Shown: positions 60,901 through 64,000 of the stretch, one piece after another
Layout of the letters: the number at the start of each line of letters is the position of its first letter
How positions within the stretch are numbered: the stretch's first letter is position 1
Notes under the pieces: model-generated
Told to the model about the DNA's origin: nothing
Databases searched by the model: none
What the model saw: the letters and a program-made list of their open reading frames with translations, nothing else
Assembly: GCA_021325175.1 (NCBI GenBank)
Contig: JAJPHS010000145.1
Location: 62,001-126,000, forward strand
Direction: 5' to 3'
Length of the DNA: 64,000 nt
From: Terriglobia bacterium
GTDB taxonomy: Bacteria > Acidobacteriota > Terriglobia > Bryobacterales > Bryobacteraceae
Translations under genes and position numbers: made by a program

Positions 60901-61297
60901 TATTGGCATTGTCGGTCTGAACCGAGACCGCCGCTTCGCTGACCTGGATGCTGGTGTTTCCGGCGGCGAGGGCGAGCTGAAAATCGACCACCGCTCCTTG
61001 CCCGACGGCGACCGGCGCCGTTTTCTGCTGCGGCTGAAATCCCGACGCGCTGGTGGAAATGGTGTAGCTGCCGGGGGAAACGAAAGAAAACCGATACACG
61101 CCGTCGCTGTTGGTGCGCGTGGTCTGCGTGGCGCCGGTGCCGTTGTTTTTGAGCGTCACAGTCACGTCGCGCAAGACGCCGCCGGTTTGATCGGTGACGG
61201 TTCCGCTGATGTCTCCGGTGGTCAGCGTTTGCGGGAAAAGAATTGGAGCGCTCAGCAACAAGACCGCGCAAAGAAGGAGCCCCCTACTGTATCGCAT
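57974..61297 (-). CDS. Oar-like TonB-dependent outer-membrane receptor
   Basis: The 1107-residue protein starts with a signal peptide (GLLLCAVLLLSAPILFPQ), then a carboxypeptidase-regulatory beta-sandwich (GDISGTVTDQTGGVLRDVTVTLKNNGTG, about 27-110), a plug domain with NAMRNANNFFNNSS-like region and a long 22-strand barrel ending QLKAQIVF with terminal Phe. Acidobacteria carry many such Oar-type receptors, thought to import polymers, and their ligand is not predictable. It stands upstream of gatB. The start at 61297 has an AGGG site before it. Confidence 0.93.
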   Translation of the reverse strand: MRYSRGLLLCAVLLLSAPILFPQTLTTGDISGTVTDQTGGVLRDVTVTLKNNGTGATQTTRTNSDGVYRFSFVSPGSYTISTSASGFQPQQKTAPVAVGQGAVVDFQLALAAGNTSIQVSEAAVSVQTDNANITTNVGVETVQNLPNPGNDLTYYAQIAPGVEMNTTPGYGNFSAFGLPATSNVFTINGQVNNDVFLNLNNSGASNLMLGFNEIQDVAVVNNGYSGQYGGLAGTQTNMVSKSGGNVFHGNAIYYWNGRAMNANNFFNNSSDTPRPFSNVNMWATSIGGPIQRDKTFFFADYEGLRIVLPTDELVRIPSPQFASATLSNVATANPAEVPFYQNIFKLYAGAPGASRATPTPGGGCGSFTGLGPGVPCAVQFRSTIGNRTQEDLGTARVDHTFSERDRAFVRIQIDRGTQPTYTDPINPVFNAFSPQPEMNGQISENHTLGATAFNNFILSGQFYSARFGPPNESTVTSTFPTTLQFSGSAFYGLNNEGYLFPQGRRVTQYQVIDDFSKTHGNHNLKAGINFHRVDLTDLSFEEFTNGRITESNLGDFYNGGGPAATLTQRFPTAPEQPFAFYNLGAYVQDEIQVGSSLKIIPALRIDHNSNPVCQTNCFARMTAPFNQLSHNPAIPYNQVIDTGLHQAFSATTNILWEPRIGIAWTPGNSGKTVIRAGFGIFGDTYPGTAAEPFARNSPELNSFTISGGAIAPGAPNSLFTQAAQANQSFRSAFANGGTLASISASNPAFVPPNYTSMEPKYNQARYLEWNFEVQHSLGKQVVASLNYVGNHGYHEFIYNPGLNGYFPGFAGLPQTAPDPRFGVVNFYDTGANSNYQGLVASLSRRFSRGLTFQVNYTLSHALDEVSNGGFEPLAYVNAGATNNSVLAAQDPYNLKLYNYGNADYDVRHYGSVSWVWDDLFRHIFRWGPNHIFGGWVLSGAIFARSGLPFTVIDNEGTAALGAHNFNAAAGTGPMFLFATPLRAGYTTCGPNAVNAPCLGADQFTGPTAKPASFGEQTRNQYRGPDYFNTDLAVMKGFAISESARFSVGFQFFNLFNHPNFDKPVADVSDPNFGLIINALSPPTSILGSFAGADASARIIQLKAQIVF

Positions 61298-61420
61298 ATC
61301 TTCATGACCCTTTCGTGCTCGGATCCGGAGGCGTTATGCCGCGGAAAACGAGCATGCTTTGCACAGTTAGATATGCTTGGGATGAAAAAGTAACGCGGGG
61401 CTGTTTCGTTTTTCGCGGAA

Positions 61421-62197
61421 TCAGGCAAACGAAGCGGAGACAATCGTGACGTTACCGCGCACGGATATGGCTTGATTTTCTCCAGAATACATCAAAACAT
61501 CTCCGCTTTTCATCGAATTTCCGTCAATTTCGCCCTGGCCGGAGACGGCAATCACAAATCCGGGTTGGCGGAAGGAAAAGTCCAGGCGGTCGCGGACCTC
61601 GAATTTACGGGTTACGAAATGCGGGCAGGTGACCAGCGTTTCCGCATCCGGATCGCGACGGGCAGGATGCGGGCCGAGGCGGCTCACTTCGCAGGCGTGG
61701 TCGAGGTGGAGCTCGCGCGGGCGGCCGTAATCGTAGAGGCGATAGGTGACATCGGAGTTTTGCTGAATTTCCAAAAGCGCGAGCCCGCCGCCGATAGCGT
61801 GCACGGTTCCGGCGGGAATAAAAAACGTATCGCCGGGGCGGGCCTGGTGCCATTCCAGCAACTGCTCGATCGCTCCGGTGCGCGCGGCCTCGCGCAGATC
61901 CTGGCGGGTTAACGGCTCGCGAAATCCCGCCGCGATCCTGGCGCCGGGCTCGGCCGCGAGAATGTGCCACATCTCGGTTTTTCCGCGCGAGCCGTGATGG
62001 CGGCGCGCGTAGTCATCGTCGGGGTGCACCTGCACCGATAATTTTTCAGAAGTGAAGATGAATTTGACCAGCAGGGGCAGCCCGGCGTCAAACCATACTT
62101 CGCCGATTTTGCGGTCGGAATCGGGGAACCATGGCGATAATTTGGTGGCGCCCCAGATTTTTTCGCGGAAATCCGGGCTCAGGCGCCGCGGCCGCAT
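61421..62197 (-). CDS. Phosphomannose isomerase-type protein (class I, short)
   Basis: I choose ATG 62197, which overlaps the aminotransferase by 19 bp; the frame to 62647 is an unrelated extension. The 258-residue protein has the type I cupin landmarks KIWGATKLSPWF, the metal-binding VQVHPDDDYAR, GKTEMWHILAAEPGA with the conserved E-M-W-H, and TVHAIGGGLALLEIQQNSDVTYRLYDYGR. It interconverts mannose-6-phosphate and fructose-6-phosphate. At 258 residues it is shorter than E. coli ManA (391) but the same as the bacterial short form. Confidence 0.9.
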   Translation of the reverse strand: MRPRRLSPDFREKIWGATKLSPWFPDSDRKIGEVWFDAGLPLLVKFIFTSEKLSVQVHPDDDYARRHHGSRGKTEMWHILAAEPGARIAAGFREPLTRQDLREAARTGAIEQLLEWHQARPGDTFFIPAGTVHAIGGGLALLEIQQNSDVTYRLYDYGRPRELHLDHACEVSRLGPHPARRDPDAETLVTCPHFVTRKFEVRDRLDFSFRQPGFVIAVSGQGEIDGNSMKSGDVLMYSGENQAISVRGNVTIVSASFA

Positions 62198-63381
62198 GCG
62201 AGTCGGGATTGAATGAATTTCTGCATGCGGTCCAGCCCGCGCTCCAGCTCCTGCATCGAAGTCGCGTAGGAGATACGGACGTGATCGCCAGTGCCGAAGG
62301 CCTCGCCGGGCACCACGGCCACCAGAGCTTCCGATAAGAGCTTGCCGGCGAATTCGAGCGAATTGGAAATGCCGTTGCGAAACGCCGCGCTCACGTTCGG
62401 ATAGGCGTAGAATGCCCCGTGCGGCAGATTGGCGGTGACACCGTCGATGGCGCGCAGCCGCTCGATTACGTAGTCGCGGCGTTTTTTGTATTCCGCGAGC
62501 ATCGCGCCCACCGATTCCTGGGGGCCGCGCAGCGCTTCGATGGCGGCTTTTTGCGCGATCGAGGTGGGATTGGAGGTGGAGTGGCTTTGCAGCTTCATGA
62601 TCCCGCCGATCACCGGCGCGGGCGCGAGCACGAAGCCGATGCGCCATCCCGTCATCGCGTAGGTTTTTGAAAGCGAGCCGGCGACCACCACCGTTTCCTT
62701 CATTCCGGGGAAGGCGGCCATCGAGTACGGCTCGCCGTCATAGAGGAAGCGATGGTAGCACTCGTCGGTCAGGATCCAGATGCCGCGGTCGCGCGCGATG
62801 GCGGCGATCTGCTCCAGCTCGCGGCGGGCGAAAACGGCTCCGCTGGGATTCGAGGGCGAATTGATGACGATCATTTTGGTGTGCGGCGAAAGATGCCGCT
62901 CCACCATCGCCGCGGTCAGCGCGAAACCTTCCTTTTCGTCGGTATCGACGAACACGCAGGCGCCGCCGGCGTAATTCACGACGTCTTTGTAAGTCACCCA
63001 GTAGGGGACCGAAATCATCACTTCGTCGCCGGGCTCGATCAGAGCCTGCATGAGATTGAAGATGGCGTGTTTACCGCCGACGGTGACGATGCATTCCTTG
63101 GTCGAGTAATCCGTGCCGTAGTCGGTTTGATGGCGGGAGCAGATGGCCTGCTTGAGCTCCTCGACGCCGCCGGTGTTGGTGTATCTGGTGAAATTCTGTT
63201 CGATGGCCTTGAAGGCGGCCTGCTTGATGTTATCGGGCGTGGGAAAATCCGGCTCGCCCGCGCCGAAATCCACCACGTCGGCGCCCTGCCGCCGGAGGCG
63301 GTCCGCTTCGGCCGAAACCGCCATCGTGGACGAAACGCTGATCGTCGAAATTCTCGCGGCCAGCTCCTGTATGGTTTGCAA
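62179..63381 (-). CDS. Aspartate (class I) aminotransferase
   Basis: The 400-residue fold-type I aminotransferase shows VVDFGAGEPDFPTPDNI, INSPSNPSGAVFARRE, and GSLSKTYAMTGWRIGFVLAPAP with the Schiff-base lysine. Length and sequence match prokaryotic-type AspC-like enzymes that transfer the amino group of aspartate to 2-oxoglutarate, some of which also use prephenate. It is followed by the mannose isomerase with a 19-bp overlap and preceded by coaD with a 35-bp gap. Confidence 0.95.
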   Translation of the reverse strand: MQTIQELAARISTISVSSTMAVSAEADRLRRQGADVVDFGAGEPDFPTPDNIKQAAFKAIEQNFTRYTNTGGVEELKQAICSRHQTDYGTDYSTKECIVTVGGKHAIFNLMQALIEPGDEVMISVPYWVTYKDVVNYAGGACVFVDTDEKEGFALTAAMVERHLSPHTKMIVINSPSNPSGAVFARRELEQIAAIARDRGIWILTDECYHRFLYDGEPYSMAAFPGMKETVVVAGSLSKTYAMTGWRIGFVLAPAPVIGGIMKLQSHSTSNPTSIAQKAAIEALRGPQESVGAMLAEYKKRRDYVIERLRAIDGVTANLPHGAFYAYPNVSAAFRNGISNSLEFAGKLLSEALVAVVPGEAFGTGDHVRISYATSMQELERGLDRMQKFIQSRLACGRGA

Positions 63382-63416
63382 TTTACTTCCTCCCTATCCG
63401 CCTATGCGCATTCGGT

Positions 63417-63944
63417 CTAGGCTCCGCCGCGCCGTTCGAAAAAACGGCTCCTGAGCCGCTCCTCGACCAGCGGCGGCACCAAGCCGGAAATGTTTCCGCC
63501 GAGCTTGGCCACTTCCTTCACCAGCCGGCTGCTGATGAACGAGTACGCCTCGCCGGACATTAGGAATGCGGTCTCGATCCGCGGCTGAAGGCGCCGGTTC
63601 ATCAGCGCGGTTTGCAGCTCGTATTCGTAATCGGAGATGGCCCGAATGCCGCGTAAAATCATGTTGGCTCCGCGCTCGCTCGCGTAATCGACCAGCAGGC
63701 CGTGAAACGTTCCCACTTCGACGTTGGCATACGGCTTTACGACCTCTTCGAGCATTGCGGCGCGTTCCTCGACGGAGAACAGAGGCTGCTTGGCCTCATT
63801 CCTTAAAATAGCGACGATGAGCCGGTCCACCAGGCGGCTTCCGCGAGCGATCAGGTCCAGGTGGCCGTTCGTAATGGGATCGAACGAGCCCGGATAAATT
63901 GCGGTGATCTTCTTCGCGGTTCCAGCGACGCTCGCGTCGTTCAA
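63417..63944 (-). CDS. coaD: Phosphopantetheine adenylyltransferase
   Basis: The 175-residue enzyme has AIYPGSFDPITNGHLDLIAR (the nucleotidyltransferase HIGH-like GH motif), NMILRGIRAISDYEYELQTALMNRRL and SSRLVKEVAKLGGNISG, the full CoaD set. It makes dephospho-CoA from ATP and 4'-phosphopantetheine. A short N-terminal leader (MNDASVAGTAKK) precedes the family start. A TACAAT -10 box lies at 63996-63991. Confidence 0.97.
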   Translation of the reverse strand: MNDASVAGTAKKITAIYPGSFDPITNGHLDLIARGSRLVDRLIVAILRNEAKQPLFSVEERAAMLEEVVKPYANVEVGTFHGLLVDYASERGANMILRGIRAISDYEYELQTALMNRRLQPRIETAFLMSGEAYSFISSRLVKEVAKLGGNISGLVPPLVEERLRSRFFERRGGA

Positions 63945-63990
63945 GTTGGCACACCTCGGAGGGCACGGCGAAATCCCGGCTGAATGGACT

Positions 63991-63996
63991 ATTGTA
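63991..63996 (-). promoter_or_regulatory. -10 box upstream of coaD
   Basis: On the minus strand TACAAT occurs about 47 bases before the coaD start, with CCTCCGAGG nearer the start. The matching -35 would lie outside the window. Confidence 0.4.
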
Positions 63997-64000
63997 TCAT

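Noticed and set aside
1-64000. CRISPR arrays, insertion sequences, prophage or integrase genes
   Set aside because: No regularly spaced direct repeats, transposase motifs or phage structural proteins were seen in any frame.

Overview
The window reads as chromosomal DNA of an Acidobacteriota bacterium, most likely of the Bryobacterales/Solibacter group. The evidence is a TIGR03435-type secreted protein, a very large Oar-like TonB-dependent receptor with an N-terminal carboxypeptidase-regulatory domain, a DUF1592/DUF1552 pair, many quinoprotein and beta-propeller proteins, an FtcD-like enzyme, and high GC with sparse intergenic space. I see no prophage, insertion sequence, CRISPR array or plasmid backbone. 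No gene-free stretch exceeds about 200 bases.

Layout. 1-4.1 kb (minus): an ECF sigma factor, a membrane anti-sigma factor with HEAT-like repeats, a DUF4097-type protein, a PDZ protein and an M50 site-2 protease cut by the window edge, all on one strand and tightly spaced. 4.2-7.6 kb: a secreted PD40 propeller, and ribosomal protein S1 interrupted by an in-frame TAA. 7.7-11.2 kb: a LytS/LytTR-like two-component pair and a formiminotransferase. 11.2-15.6 kb (minus): the DUF1592-DUF1552 pair. 15.7-19.5 kb: a lytic transglycosylase, a frameshifted receiver/HD-GYP regulator, an exported unknown and a PLP decarboxylase. 19.5-24.7 kb: an efflux adaptor, a patatin, a 2H phosphoesterase, grpE and dnaJ. 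24.7-29.2 kb: a secreted trypsin-fold protease, mtnA, small unknowns and a PilZ protein. 29.3-33.9 kb (minus): the cell-shape operon mreB-mreC-mreD-mrdA. 34-36.8 kb: a propeller protein, tRNA-Arg(UCG), a CYTH enzyme and membrane unknowns. 36.8-45.2 kb (minus): an outer-membrane assembly operon of a BamA/TamA-like Omp85 protein, a SurA-like protein and TamB, visibly lower in GC than its flanks. 45.3-46.9 kb: a YihY-like membrane protein and a sugar-nucleotide transferase. 46.9-53.5 kb: a TIGR03435 protein, a frameshifted cytochrome c, leuA-leuB-leuC-leuD and a divergent LysR regulator. 53.5-64 kb (minus): cutA, a MaoC hydratase overlapping a PQQ/cytochrome dehydrogenase, gatB, the TonB receptor, a phosphomannose-isomerase-like protein, an aspartate aminotransferase and coaD.

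Most material is core housekeeping plus envelope biology typical of soil acidobacteria. The points most worth a second look are the five-gene sigma/anti-sigma/DUF4097/PDZ/S2P operon, which resembles a self-contained envelope-stress proteolysis circuit; the three apparent gene lesions (rpsA stop, HD-GYP frameshift, cytochrome frameshift), which may be assembly errors or real; a LeuA lacking its feedback domain beside a LysR gene; the low-GC Omp85-SurA-TamB operon; and repeated -10-like boxes about 8 bases before start codons, suggesting leaderless transcripts. I found no clear new defence or mobile system. All function calls come from reading protein sequence by eye; no database search was run.
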